The position numbers and the translations under genes are program-made. From assembly GCA_013389125.1 (NCBI GenBank), contig JACADX010000404.1, positions 1 to 8,507 of the forward strand: a DNA stretch of 8,507 nt. The letters are read 5' to 3'. A model generated the notes under the pieces. The model saw only the letters and a program-made list of their open reading frames with translations. It made no database searches and had not been told where the DNA came from. The stretch is from Parvularculaceae bacterium (lineage in GTDB: Bacteria > Pseudomonadota > Alphaproteobacteria > Caulobacterales > Parvularculaceae). Below, piece by piece: positions 1 to 6,898 of this stretch; positions within the stretch are counted from its first letter, which is position 1, and every line of letters begins with the position of its first letter.

Positions 1-39
1 CCTTCAATGCGCGCCGGCCCCCGGTTTCAGCAAGCGGGA

Positions 40-1941
40 TCAGTTCCCGCAGGAAAGGCAGCGCGCGTAGAGCGCCTTCGGATCATTGAATTCGTCAATG
101 AGGGCGAGCTCTTTTTCGACTGTCGAAATCGCCTTGCGCACAATCGACCTTGACGCCTCGGCGCCGGAACGATCGACGCCGAATGCGCTCATGAGCCTGA
201 CGGCTGTCTGGCCGAAAAAGACTTCGAGCGGCGAGATTGTTTCGCGGAAATTGACGCGATCGTATTCCGTGAGGTTTGCGCGCTTCGCCGCCGCTTCGAC
301 CGCATCGTCGATGTCGCCGAGGTGATCGACAAGCTTCAGCTCCTGCGCGCGTTCGCCGATCCACACGCGTCCCTGTCCGATCGTGTCGACATAGGCGGGG
401 TCGAGCTTTCGGCCTTCGGCGACGACATCAAGAAAGTCGCGATAGCCGTCTTCGACGCTTTGCTGGAATATATCCGCGACGTTTTCTTCGAGCGGACCGG
501 CGCCGGCGGCGTAGATCGACGCGAGCGACGTCGTGCCGACGCCGTCGACATTAAGGCCCCAATATTGCGCCGCCTTCTCGAATGTCGGGAAGAACGCAAA
601 AATGCCGATCGATCCGGTCACCGTCGTCGGCGCGGCCCAGATTTCATCGCCAGGCGCTGCGATCCAGTAGCCGCCGGACGCCGCCAGCGATCCCATCGAC
701 ACCACGACCGGCTTGCCGGCTTCTTTAAGCGCGAGGACGCCGTCGCGGATGACCTCCGACGCGAAAGCCGAGCCGCCGGGACTGTCGATGCGAAGAACAA
801 CCGCCTTCACTTCGTCGTCCTTGAGCGCTTGTTTCAGATAATCGGCGATGGTGTCGCCGCCGGCGGCGACGCCCGGGGCCGCCTCGCCGTCGACGATCGT
901 GCCCGCCGCGGTGATAATCGCGACATCGGGATTGGAACCGTCTTTCTCCGGCCCAATCGCCATCAGATAGTCCGCCAGCTCGACATTCTTGAAGCTTTCG
1001 CCGTCGTCATTCTCGCCGAAGGCCGCCTTCATCGCGTCAAGCTGTTCCGGCCGCGAACTCAAATGATCGACCAGCTTGTGCTTCAACGCCGCACTGGCGA
1101 AATCGCCGTTCGACTCGCGAAGAATCGCGTTGAGATCGTTGGCGAAGCGGTCGATCGACCCGGCTGGAAGTCCGCGCGCTTTCTCGACCGCCGCCTTGTA
1201 GCTCGTCCACATGCTGCCGAGGAAGGCAAGGTTCGCCTCTTTCGCCTCCGGCGACATGTCGTCCCGCAGGAAGGGCTCGACCGCCGCCTTGAACGTGCCG
1301 ACGCGAAACACGTGCGGCGTGATCAGGAGCTTGTCGAGGAAGGTCTTCATGAAGGCGTCGTAAGCCGCGTATCCGACGAAAACGAGCGATCCCTTGTCGT
1401 GAAGATAAATTTCATCCGCATGCGACGCGATGAGGTACTGCTCCTGGGAGTAATAGTCGCCGACGGCGAAGACTTTCTTGCCCGAGGCTTTGAACTCGTC
1501 GATCGCGCTGGCGACATAGTGGGCCTTTGAAGCGCTGATCGTCGGGATGTAAAGCTGCGTCAGATCGAGAACGATCCCCTTGATGCGTTCGTCCGTCGCG
1601 GCGTTCCGAACGGCGCGGACAACCTCGCGAACCTCGATCTGTTGCGGCTCGTTGGAGCCGTAAGCCCGTTCGATCGCATGCGTGAAGGGGTCTTGAACTT
1701 CGGCTTCCTCGACGAGGACGCCATTGGGATTGATGAGGAGCGCGGCGTCCTTCGGCACATGCGCGCCGACCGGCTTGCCGCCGCCCACTCCATTTCCGAT
1801 GGCGATGAAAACGCCGACGAAAAGCAGCAGCATCGCCAGACCGACAATTCCCTGCAGGATGAGCAGGATGCCGATTACGAGCTTGCCGAAACCCTTGATG
1901 AAACCCCAAACGCCGAACTTGCTGTCGTCCTCAGACACCAC
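40..1941 (-). CDS. sppA: Signal peptide peptidase SppA (protease IV), 67K type
   Basis: Inner-membrane serine protease of family S49 that degrades signal peptides left after secretion, cutting within the membrane or on its periplasmic side. The protein is 633 residues from the start chosen here, close to the usual length of the long, tandem-domain form. One hydrophobic segment lies at about residues 21-48. It is followed by an N-terminal S49 domain carrying the catalytic lysine in the motif GTFKAAVEPF (K218, codon 1288-1290) and a C-terminal S49 domain with DSPGGS (386-391) and the nucleophile serine in SLAASGGYW (S422, codon 676-678). These match the Lys/Ser dyad of the E. coli enzyme, so the protein should be active. 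No ATG precedes the membrane segment. I chose the GTG at 1939-1941 because AAGGG (1948-1952, minus strand) lies 6 nt upstream. The GTG at 1936-1938 and the TTGs at 1975-1977 and 1966-1968 are alternatives, and the last two lack a ribosome site. The protein ends in a CxxC pair (C628, C631). It is transcribed divergently from the MoxR operon. The family call is very secure; the exact start is not. Confidence 0.96.
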   Translation of the reverse strand: MVSEDDSKFGVWGFIKGFGKLVIGILLILQGIVGLAMLLLFVGVFIAIGNGVGGGKPVGAHVPKDAALLINPNGVLVEEAEVQDPFTHAIERAYGSNEPQQIEVREVVRAVRNAATDERIKGIVLDLTQLYIPTISASKAHYVASAIDEFKASGKKVFAVGDYYSQEQYLIASHADEIYLHDKGSLVFVGYAAYDAFMKTFLDKLLITPHVFRVGTFKAAVEPFLRDDMSPEAKEANLAFLGSMWTSYKAAVEKARGLPAGSIDRFANDLNAILRESNGDFASAALKHKLVDHLSSRPEQLDAMKAAFGENDDGESFKNVELADYLMAIGPEKDGSNPDVAIITAAGTIVDGEAAPGVAAGGDTIADYLKQALKDDEVKAVVLRIDSPGGSAFASEVIRDGVLALKEAGKPVVVSMGSLAASGGYWIAAPGDEIWAAPTTVTGSIGIFAFFPTFEKAAQYWGLNVDGVGTTSLASIYAAGAGPLEENVADIFQQSVEDGYRDFLDVVAEGRKLDPAYVDTIGQGRVWIGERAQELKLVDHLGDIDDAVEAAAKRANLTEYDRVNFRETISPLEVFFGQTAVRLMSAFGVDRSGAEASRSIVRKAISTVEKELALIDEFNDPKALYARCLSCGN

Positions 1942-1947
1942 GCCAAT

Positions 1948-1952
1948 CCCTT
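1948..1952 (-). promoter_or_regulatory. Shine-Dalgarno site deciding the sppA start
   Basis: On the minus strand this reads AAGGG, 6 nt before the GTG at 1939-1941 and 9 nt before the next GTG at 1936-1938. The TTG codons further upstream in the same frame have no purine-rich stretch at usable spacing; the nearest, AAGGA, is 24 nt before the TTG at 1975-1977. The site therefore favours a GTG start, which gives an N-terminus of acidic and basic residues leading into the membrane segment. Confidence 0.5.
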
Positions 1953-2128
1953 GATTGCGACGGCGCAACGCCGCCAATTTCGCCGCCGGCGAACCGGTCC
2001 GTCCTTATGTCATGCCCCTCTTAACGCCGCGATAACCACGATTTTAGAATCCGGCCTGCGGCGGCTTCGAGCGCATATGGTAATGAACTTGGCGTTTCGC
2101 GCGCAAGGGGCAAGAGGCGTGCGCCAAC

Positions 2129-2145
2129 CTGAGGCTCCGCCTCGG
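2129..2145. repeat. Short inverted repeat / hairpin upstream of the MoxR operon promoter
   Basis: The sequence CTGAGGCTCCGCCTCGG can fold into a 7-bp stem (one T-G wobble) around a TCC loop. No run of T follows on either strand, so it does not look like an intrinsic terminator. It sits about 8 bp upstream of the proposed -35 box at 2153-2158, where a regulator-binding site would be plausible. In DNA this GC-rich such a hairpin can also arise by chance. Confidence 0.25.
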
Positions 2146-2152
2146 CGAACAG

Positions 2153-2182
2153 TTGCCAGCGCGCCGCAAAAGCGTGCTATCT
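2153..2182 (+). promoter_or_regulatory. Candidate sigma-70-type promoter of the MoxR operon
   Basis: A -35-like TTGCCA (2153-2158) and a -10-like CTATCT (2177-2182) are separated by 18 nt. This is the form common for housekeeping promoters of Alphaproteobacteria, where -10 boxes often look like CTATNT. Transcription would begin near 2189 and leave a leader of about 54 nt before the MoxR start codon at 2243. It is the best match I could find in the intergenic region. The call rests on motif similarity only. Confidence 0.38.
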
Positions 2183-2242
2183 GAACGGGTTAGGCGCTGT
2201 CGCTCATCGGGCGTCAGCGCTCGTCCCAGCCGTGGAAACATC

Positions 2243-3226
2243 ATGACCGAAAGCGACTTGCTGAAAGAATTCGATGCGGCCGCCGCGCGCTTCAAGGCGG
2301 CGAAGGAAAGTCTTGGGCGGGTCGTTTTCGGACAGGACGAAGTGATCGAGCTGACCCTCGCGACGCTCGCGGCCGGCGGTCACGCTCTCCTTGTCGGGGC
2401 GCCAGGACTCGCCAAGACGCTCCTCGTCACGTCGACGGCGACCCTGCTCGGCCTTTCCGCCAAGCGCGTGCAGTTTACGCCGGACCTGATGCCGGGCGAC
2501 GTCCTCGGTTCGGAAGTCCTCGAGGAGACGGCGGGCGGGCGGCGCGAGTTCCGGTTCATCCCCGGCCCGATCTTTTGTCAGCTGCTGATGGCGGACGAGA
2601 TCAATCGCGCAAGTCCGCGCACGCAGTCGGCGCTCCTGCAGGCGATGCAGGAGCAGCATGTGACCGTCGCGGGCGCGCGCCATGATCTTCCCTCGCCGTT
2701 TCACGTGCTTGCGACGCAAAATCCGATCGAGCAGGAGGGGACCTATCCGCTCCCCGAAGCGCAGCTCGACCGTTTCCTCTTGCAGGTCAACATCTCCTAT
2801 CCCGACGAGGCGGCGGAGCGGCGGATGCTTGCGGCGACGACCGGCGCCGATGCGGCGGCCGTCGACGCGGCGATGTCGGCGGACGACCTCTTGCGGACGC
2901 AGCGGCTTGTCCGCCGCATGCCGATCGCGGAACGAATCAACGATGCGATCCTTGCGCTTGTCAGGAGCGCGCGCCCGATCGACGGCGCCGAAGCGCGCGT
3001 CCGCGATCTTGTCGGCTGGGGACCCGGCCCCCGCGCCAGTCAGGCGCTATCCCTTGCGTCGCGCGCCCTGGCGCTCATAGACGGCCGGCGCGCGCCCTCA
3101 ATCGACGATCTCCGCCGCCTTGCAAAACCAGTCTTGCGCCACCGCATGGCGCTTAATTTCACGGCGCGCGCGCAAGGGATCGCGATTGACGATTTTATCG
3201 ACGACCTAGTCGCCAAGGCGTTTTGA
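2243..3226 (+). CDS. MoxR-family AAA+ ATPase
   Basis: A 327-residue cytoplasmic AAA+ ATPase of the MoxR group. These proteins use ATP to remodel or activate partners, typically vWA-domain proteins encoded next to them. Visible motifs in order are: GQDEVIELTLATL (30-42); Walker A GAPGLAKT (52-59); FTPDLMPGDVLG (78-89), diagnostic of MoxR; Walker B LLMADEINRA (114-123, D118/E119); sensor 1 ATQNP (157-161, N160); the arginine finger in LPEAQLDRF (R177); and a C-terminal sensor-2 region with GWGPGPRASQAL. All key residues are present and the length is normal for the family. The ATG at 2243 is chosen over the in-frame TTG at 2153 because a GGAA (2234-2237) lies 5 nt upstream and the MTESDLLKEF start fits the family, while the upstream stretch is arginine-rich filler. 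The stop TGA shares its A with the ATG of the DUF58 gene (TGATG). It is the first gene of the operon. Its natural substrate is unknown; the DUF58 and vWA-like proteins downstream are the obvious candidates. Confidence 0.96.
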   Translation: MTESDLLKEFDAAAARFKAAKESLGRVVFGQDEVIELTLATLAAGGHALLVGAPGLAKTLLVTSTATLLGLSAKRVQFTPDLMPGDVLGSEVLEETAGGRREFRFIPGPIFCQLLMADEINRASPRTQSALLQAMQEQHVTVAGARHDLPSPFHVLATQNPIEQEGTYPLPEAQLDRFLLQVNISYPDEAAERRMLAATTGADAAAVDAAMSADDLLRTQRLVRRMPIAERINDAILALVRSARPIDGAEARVRDLVGWGPGPRASQALSLASRALALIDGRRAPSIDDLRRLAKPVLRHRMALNFTARAQGIAIDDFIDDLVAKAF

Positions 3227-4137
3227 TGGCCGCAAAGCGTGAAGAGGCGCCGGGCGTTTTCAGTATCCGTCGGCAGGCGGAGGAAATCGCCTCGACCCTC
3301 CCGCCGCTGCTCGTCGAAGCGGAACGCATCGCCAATACGGTGGCCGCGGGTCTCCACGGCCGCCGGCGCGCAGGTCCCGGTGAGACCTTCTGGCAGCACC
3401 GCGCCTACTCGTTCGGCGATCCGGTGACGGCGATCGACTGGCGCCAGTCCGCGCGCGCCGCCGATCGTCTTTACGTCCGACAGAACGAATGGGACGCCGC
3501 CGCCGCGGTCTGGATCTGGCGCGATCCGTCGCGCTCGCTTGACTACGCATCGGCCGAGGGCGGCGTCACCAAGCGCTTGAGGGCCGATATTGTTGCAACG
3601 GCGCTCGCATCGCTGCTCGCGAAAGCCGGAGAACGCGTCGGCCTCATCGGTTCGACGCCGCGCATTTTCCACGGACGGTCGGCCGCCGCCCGGTTTCTCG
3701 AAGCGCTCGATGTCGGCGCCTTTGACGAACGCGCCTCATCGCCGCCGCCTTTTCCGATCGCCGCGCATTCGCGCGTCGTCTTCATCAGCGACTTTTTCAC
3801 CGACCTCTCGACTGTCTCGGCCGCCGCGGCGCGGGCGGCGGCGCTTGGCGCGAAAGGCGCGCTGTTTCAGGTCATCGACGCCGCTGAAGAGACATTCCCG
3901 TTCGCCGGCCGGACGGAATTTGCGGACTTCGAAAGCCGGGACCGGATCATCGTCGGCGACGCCGGCGGGTTGCGCGAGGCCTACCGGCGCGCGTTCGCCG
4001 CGCATCGGGAGGCGCTGACCGCCATGGCGAATCGCCTCCAATGGACCTTCATCGCCCATCGCACCGATTCGCCGGCGACCGCTGCGCTCCTCGCGCTTTA
4101 TCTGGCGCTCGCCGAAGATTACGGCCGGGCCCTATGA
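3226..4137 (+). CDS. DUF58 domain-containing protein (soluble, vWA-like)
   Basis: A 303-residue protein of the DUF58 family, nearly always encoded directly after a MoxR ATPase. The signature region is GETFWQHRAYSFGDPVTAIDWR (positions 52-73, key residues R59, Y61, G64-D65, D71-W72-R73), followed by SARAADRLYVRQNEW (75-89). Behind it comes a vWA-like fold: a beta strand ending in WRDPSRS, where D100, S102 and S104 fit the DxSxS metal-site motif, and later VVFISDFFTD (184-193), where D189 sits at the third metal-site position. No hydrophobic segment is present, so unlike DUF58 proteins with two N-terminal membrane helices this one should be cytoplasmic and reachable by MoxR. The ATG at 3226 overlaps the MoxR stop by one base, and AAGG at 3215-3218 gives a ribosome site 7 nt upstream. 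The in-frame TTG at 3223 is less likely. Molecular function is not established; a role as MoxR partner or adaptor is inference from conserved linkage. Confidence 0.94.
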   Translation: MAAKREEAPGVFSIRRQAEEIASTLPPLLVEAERIANTVAAGLHGRRRAGPGETFWQHRAYSFGDPVTAIDWRQSARAADRLYVRQNEWDAAAAVWIWRDPSRSLDYASAEGGVTKRLRADIVATALASLLAKAGERVGLIGSTPRIFHGRSAAARFLEALDVGAFDERASSPPPFPIAAHSRVVFISDFFTDLSTVSAAAARAAALGAKGALFQVIDAAEETFPFAGRTEFADFESRDRIIVGDAGGLREAYRRAFAAHREALTAMANRLQWTFIAHRTDSPATAALLALYLALAEDYGRAL

Positions 4138-4169
4138 ATTCGGCGCGTTTTGGACGTTGCAAAGGCTGA
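4134..4169 (+). other. 11-codon mini reading frame bridging two operon genes
   Basis: An ATG at 4134-4136 overlaps the DUF58 stop (ATGA). It opens an 11-codon frame (MNSARFGRCKG) whose TGA at 4167-4169 shares its A with the ATG of the next gene (TGATG). If translated, it would carry terminating ribosomes across the 31-bp gap and couple the two genes. No strong ribosome site precedes it and the peptide itself has no recognisable function. Chance is a serious alternative. Confidence 0.2.
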
Positions 4170-6898
4170 TGGGCGCGCTTTCGTTCACCTCGCCGCTGCT
4201 GCTGTTCGGGCTCCTTGCGCTGCCGGCGATCTGGTTATTGTTGCGCGCGACGCCGCCGGCGCCGCGGTTCGTCAGGTTTCCGCCGTTTGAGATCGTTCGG
4301 CGGCTCACAAAGACGCTCGAAACGCCGGAGCGGACGCCCTGGTGGGTCCTCCTCCTGAGGCTCGCGATCGCAGGGCTTGCAATCCTCGGCCTTGCCGGCC
4401 CGATCCTCAACGCGCCGCCGCCGCCGACCAGCGCCGGGCCGCTGATCATCATCGTCGACGACAGCTGGGCGGCGGCGCCCGGTTGGAAAAAGCGGCGCGA
4501 CGCAATGGCGAACGCCGCCGAGCAGGCGATACGCGCCGGCAGGCAGGCCTTCGTCATCGAGACGGCGAGCGACAAGGACGAAGCGCTCTCGCCGCTCACC
4601 GGCGAAGAACTCGCCGATCTTGCGGCGAGTCTCGAACCGAAGCCGCATCTTCCGGATCATGCGCGCGCGCGGGCGCGCGCGGCGACGCTCGCCGGCCGCG
4701 TCGAAGGCGCCGACGTGCAGTGGCTTTCGGACGGCGTCATGCACGCGGGATCGGCGGAACTTTACCGCGAGCTCGCGAAACTTGGGGACGTCACGGTCCG
4801 CGTTGACGACGCGGCGCCCGTGATCGCGCTCTTTCCGCCGATGCGCAGCGACGCGAGGCTGACCTATCGGATCGAGGCCGTCGGTTCGGCGCCGTGGCGC
4901 GGCGACCTTGTCGGGCTGGCGCGCGACGGCCGGGAACTTGCGCGGACGCCGCTCGAAGTCGGCGCGGGCGGAACTGTCGACGCGACGATCGATTTGCCGC
5001 TCGCCCTTCAAAACGACCTCGCGCAAGCGCGCCTTGAAGGCGTTCCCTCCGCCGGCGCCGTTCAGCTCGTCGATGCGCGCGATCGGCGCGCGCTTGTCGG
5101 TTTCATCGCGAGCGGGCGCGAAGGCGCCGACCCGCTGCTGTCCGGCGCCCACTATGTAAGAAAGGCGCTCGCGCCCTACGCCCTCTTTACGACTGATACG
5201 CTTGAGAATCTCATTGCATCGGAAGCGTCGGCGATCGTGCTTGACGATGTCGGCGTCTTGAGGGCTTCCGACGTCGACGGTCTTCGGAAGTGGGCGGAAA
5301 GAGGCGGCGTCATTATCAGGTTCGCAGGACCGACGCTCGCCGAGGCCGCGGCCGAGCGAAAGCCGCCGCTGCTGCCGGTCGAATTACGGGGCGGCGGGCG
5401 CGCGTTCGGCGGCGCCCTCACCTGGGAGTCCCCTCAGCCCCTCGGCGAATTTTCCGCCGACGGACCGTTCAGCGCGCTTACGCCGCCTGCGGACGTTTTC
5501 GTGCGGCGGCAGGTTCTTGCCGAACCTGGCGGCGAAACCCCGCTTCGCGCCTGGGCGAGCCTTAAAGACGGAACGCCGCTTGTCACCGGCGCGTCCGAAG
5601 GCGCCGGCGCGATCGCGCTCTTTCACGTCACGGCGACGCCCGACTGGTCGGATCTGCCGTTGTCGTCGACATTCGTCGACATGCTCCGCAAGCTTGTCTT
5701 CCTGTCCGCCCTCGGTCCAAAGTCGCAGGGTGACCGGCGATCGCCGAGGGCGGCGCCGTTTCGGGTGCTTGACGGCTTTGGCGTCGAGAGTCAGCCGTCG
5801 CGCGATATCGCCGCCTCGAACCTTGAGGATCTCGCCAAGGGGCCTGCGACGGGAAGGCCCCCCGGCCTTTACGGCGCGCCCGAGGCCCCGATCGCCGTCA
5901 ATGCCGTGCGGCCAGGCGACAGCTTTGAGCCCTTCAACATGCCGGGGGCCAACGCGCAACCCTATGTCAGCGCGGCGCCGGTGCGGTTTGGACCGCCGCT
6001 CTTCTCCGTCGCGCTTCTGCTTCTCATCGCCGACGGCCTCGTCGCTCTCCGCTTTGCGGGAAAACTGCCGTTTTTCGCTGCAATCGCGGCGGCGATGACG
6101 GGCGCGGGCGGCTGTCGCGCGTCAGCCGAACCGCTCGACAGGCCCTTGTCGCCGTCCGTCATCGAAAGCGCGCTCGTCTTTCGCCTCGCCTATGTAAAGA
6201 CGGGCGATCCGGCGACCGACCGGATTGCGGAAGCCGGGCTTTCCGGCCTTACGCGGGAATTGACGCGGCGAACCTCGGCCGAACCCGCGCCGCCTATCGG
6301 CGTCAATCCGGAAACTGACGATCTCTCGGTTTATCCCTTTCTCTACTGGCCGATGACGCCGGGCGCCGCGACGCCATCGGAGCAGGCGCTCGCCAATATC
6401 GAGACCTTCATGCGTTTCGGCGGTCTCGTCGTCTTCGATACGCGCGATGATGAACGGGCGGTCGACGGAGTCGACACGCCGGAAAACCTCGCGTTGAAGG
6501 CGCTGCTCGCCGACATCGACTTGCCGCCGCTCGCGCCGGTCCCGCCCGATCATGTCCTCAATCGGTCATTCTACCTGCTTTCGGATTTGCCTGGTCGGGC
6601 GGCGACGCGCCCGGTCTTCGTGCAGGCCGGCGACGGCCCCAACGATTCGGTGACGCCTGTCGTCATTGGCGGACGGGACTGGGCCGGCGCATGGGCGGCC
6701 AATCCGGTTGGCGAGCCGCTTCTGCCGATGGCGTCGTCGGCCCGGCCTTGCGCGAATGTCGAGGGCGCCGTCCCGCGAAGTCTCCGCGAATGCGCCTTTC
6801 GGGCCGGCGTCAACATGGTGATGGTGGCGCTCACCGGAAACTACAAATCCGACCAGGTGCACACGCCGATCCTGCTCGAAAGGCTCGGCAGGGAATGA
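4169..6898 (+). CDS. BatA-type N-terminal / vWA-like / DUF4159 membrane protein
   Basis: A 909-residue inner-membrane protein of the kind found after MoxR-DUF58 in Alphaproteobacteria. Domains in order: two membrane helices (about 8-26 and 58-80) forming the BatA N-terminal double-transmembrane domain; a vWA-like domain (about 91-215) starting LIIIVDDSWAAAP; a beta-rich stretch (about 216-330); a GATase-like region (about 335-500, with IVLDDVG and WAERGGVIIRF); two further hydrophobic stretches (about 611-630 and 633-649); and DUF4159 (about 665-909), from ALVFRLAYVKTGD to the conserved end LTGNYKSDQVHTPILLERLG. The vWA metal site looks degenerate: D97 and S99 are present, the second serine is A101, and D188 (WLSDG) fills the last position. 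The loop between the first two helices carries seven Arg/Lys residues, so by the positive-inside rule it is cytoplasmic and both large domains are periplasmic. The ATG at 4169 is preceded by AAAGG (4161-4165). It gives a hydrophobic N-terminus typical of the family; TTG at 4157 is the alternative. The last four bases overlap the next start (ATGA). Function is unknown. Confidence 0.93.
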   Translation: MGALSFTSPLLLFGLLALPAIWLLLRATPPAPRFVRFPPFEIVRRLTKTLETPERTPWWVLLLRLAIAGLAILGLAGPILNAPPPPTSAGPLIIIVDDSWAAAPGWKKRRDAMANAAEQAIRAGRQAFVIETASDKDEALSPLTGEELADLAASLEPKPHLPDHARARARAATLAGRVEGADVQWLSDGVMHAGSAELYRELAKLGDVTVRVDDAAPVIALFPPMRSDARLTYRIEAVGSAPWRGDLVGLARDGRELARTPLEVGAGGTVDATIDLPLALQNDLAQARLEGVPSAGAVQLVDARDRRALVGFIASGREGADPLLSGAHYVRKALAPYALFTTDTLENLIASEASAIVLDDVGVLRASDVDGLRKWAERGGVIIRFAGPTLAEAAAERKPPLLPVELRGGGRAFGGALTWESPQPLGEFSADGPFSALTPPADVFVRRQVLAEPGGETPLRAWASLKDGTPLVTGASEGAGAIALFHVTATPDWSDLPLSSTFVDMLRKLVFLSALGPKSQGDRRSPRAAPFRVLDGFGVESQPSRDIAASNLEDLAKGPATGRPPGLYGAPEAPIAVNAVRPGDSFEPFNMPGANAQPYVSAAPVRFGPPLFSVALLLLIADGLVALRFAGKLPFFAAIAAAMTGAGGCRASAEPLDRPLSPSVIESALVFRLAYVKTGDPATDRIAEAGLSGLTRELTRRTSAEPAPPIGVNPETDDLSVYPFLYWPMTPGAATPSEQALANIETFMRFGGLVVFDTRDDERAVDGVDTPENLALKALLADIDLPPLAPVPPDHVLNRSFYLLSDLPGRAATRPVFVQAGDGPNDSVTPVVIGGRDWAGAWAANPVGEPLLPMASSARPCANVEGAVPRSLRECAFRAGVNMVMVALTGNYKSDQVHTPILLERLGRE

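Larger units (their letters stand above)
1942..2242. other. Divergent intergenic region between sppA and the MoxR operon
   Basis: About 300 bp without a convincing gene. Reading frames that cross it are extensions of the flanking genes or antisense frames with arginine- and proline-rich translations and no family resemblance. It must hold the sppA promoter and the MoxR operon promoter. The plus-strand promoter and a hairpin are listed separately. For sppA I see only weak candidates: a TAAAAT-like -10 (complement of 2041-2046) without a good -35, and TTGCGC (complement of 2101-2106) spaced 18 nt from TACCAT (complement of 2077-2082). I do not claim either. No tRNA, riboswitch or terminator was recognised. 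Confidence 0.6.

Noticed and set aside
1..39. Possible terminator after sppA at the left edge
   Set aside because: Only 39 bases are visible. There are GC-rich stretches but no stem followed by a T tract on the minus strand.
853..870. Perfect 18-bp palindrome GTCGCCGCCGGCGGCGAC inside sppA
   Set aside because: It encodes an ordinary Val-Ala-Ala-Gly-Gly-Asp stretch. Runs of GCC/GGC codons produce such palindromes often in DNA of this composition.
322..1530. Long open frame (402 codons) on the plus strand, antisense to sppA
   Set aside because: It lies fully inside sppA. The translation is rich in Arg, Asp and Val with no recognisable domain, as expected when a high-GC gene with biased third positions is read on its other strand.
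1942..1977. TTG start for sppA at 1975-1977, giving 645 residues
   Set aside because: No ribosome site at usable spacing. The GTG at 1939-1941 has AAGGG 6 nt upstream. The TTG cannot be fully excluded.
2153..2242. N-terminal extension of the MoxR protein from a TTG at 2153
   Set aside because: The extension is arginine/serine-rich, has no family match, and overlaps the proposed promoter. The ATG at 2243 has a ribosome site and a typical start.
4661..4684. Alternating CG-rich tract (GCGCGCGC-type, potentially Z-DNA forming)
   Set aside because: It is explained by an Ala-Arg repeat in the coding frame of the DUF4159 protein. There is no further sign of a structural role.
4235..5152. Open frame of 305 codons on the minus strand opposite the DUF4159 gene
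   Set aside because: Arginine-rich antisense shadow. The plus-strand frame has clear family motifs and continuous coding character over the same bases.
6101..6118. Lipobox-like GAGGC after a hydrophobic stretch inside the DUF4159 protein
   Set aside because: It is internal (around residue 649), the usual Leu at -3 is absent, and a preceding membrane helix pair explains the hydrophobicity better.
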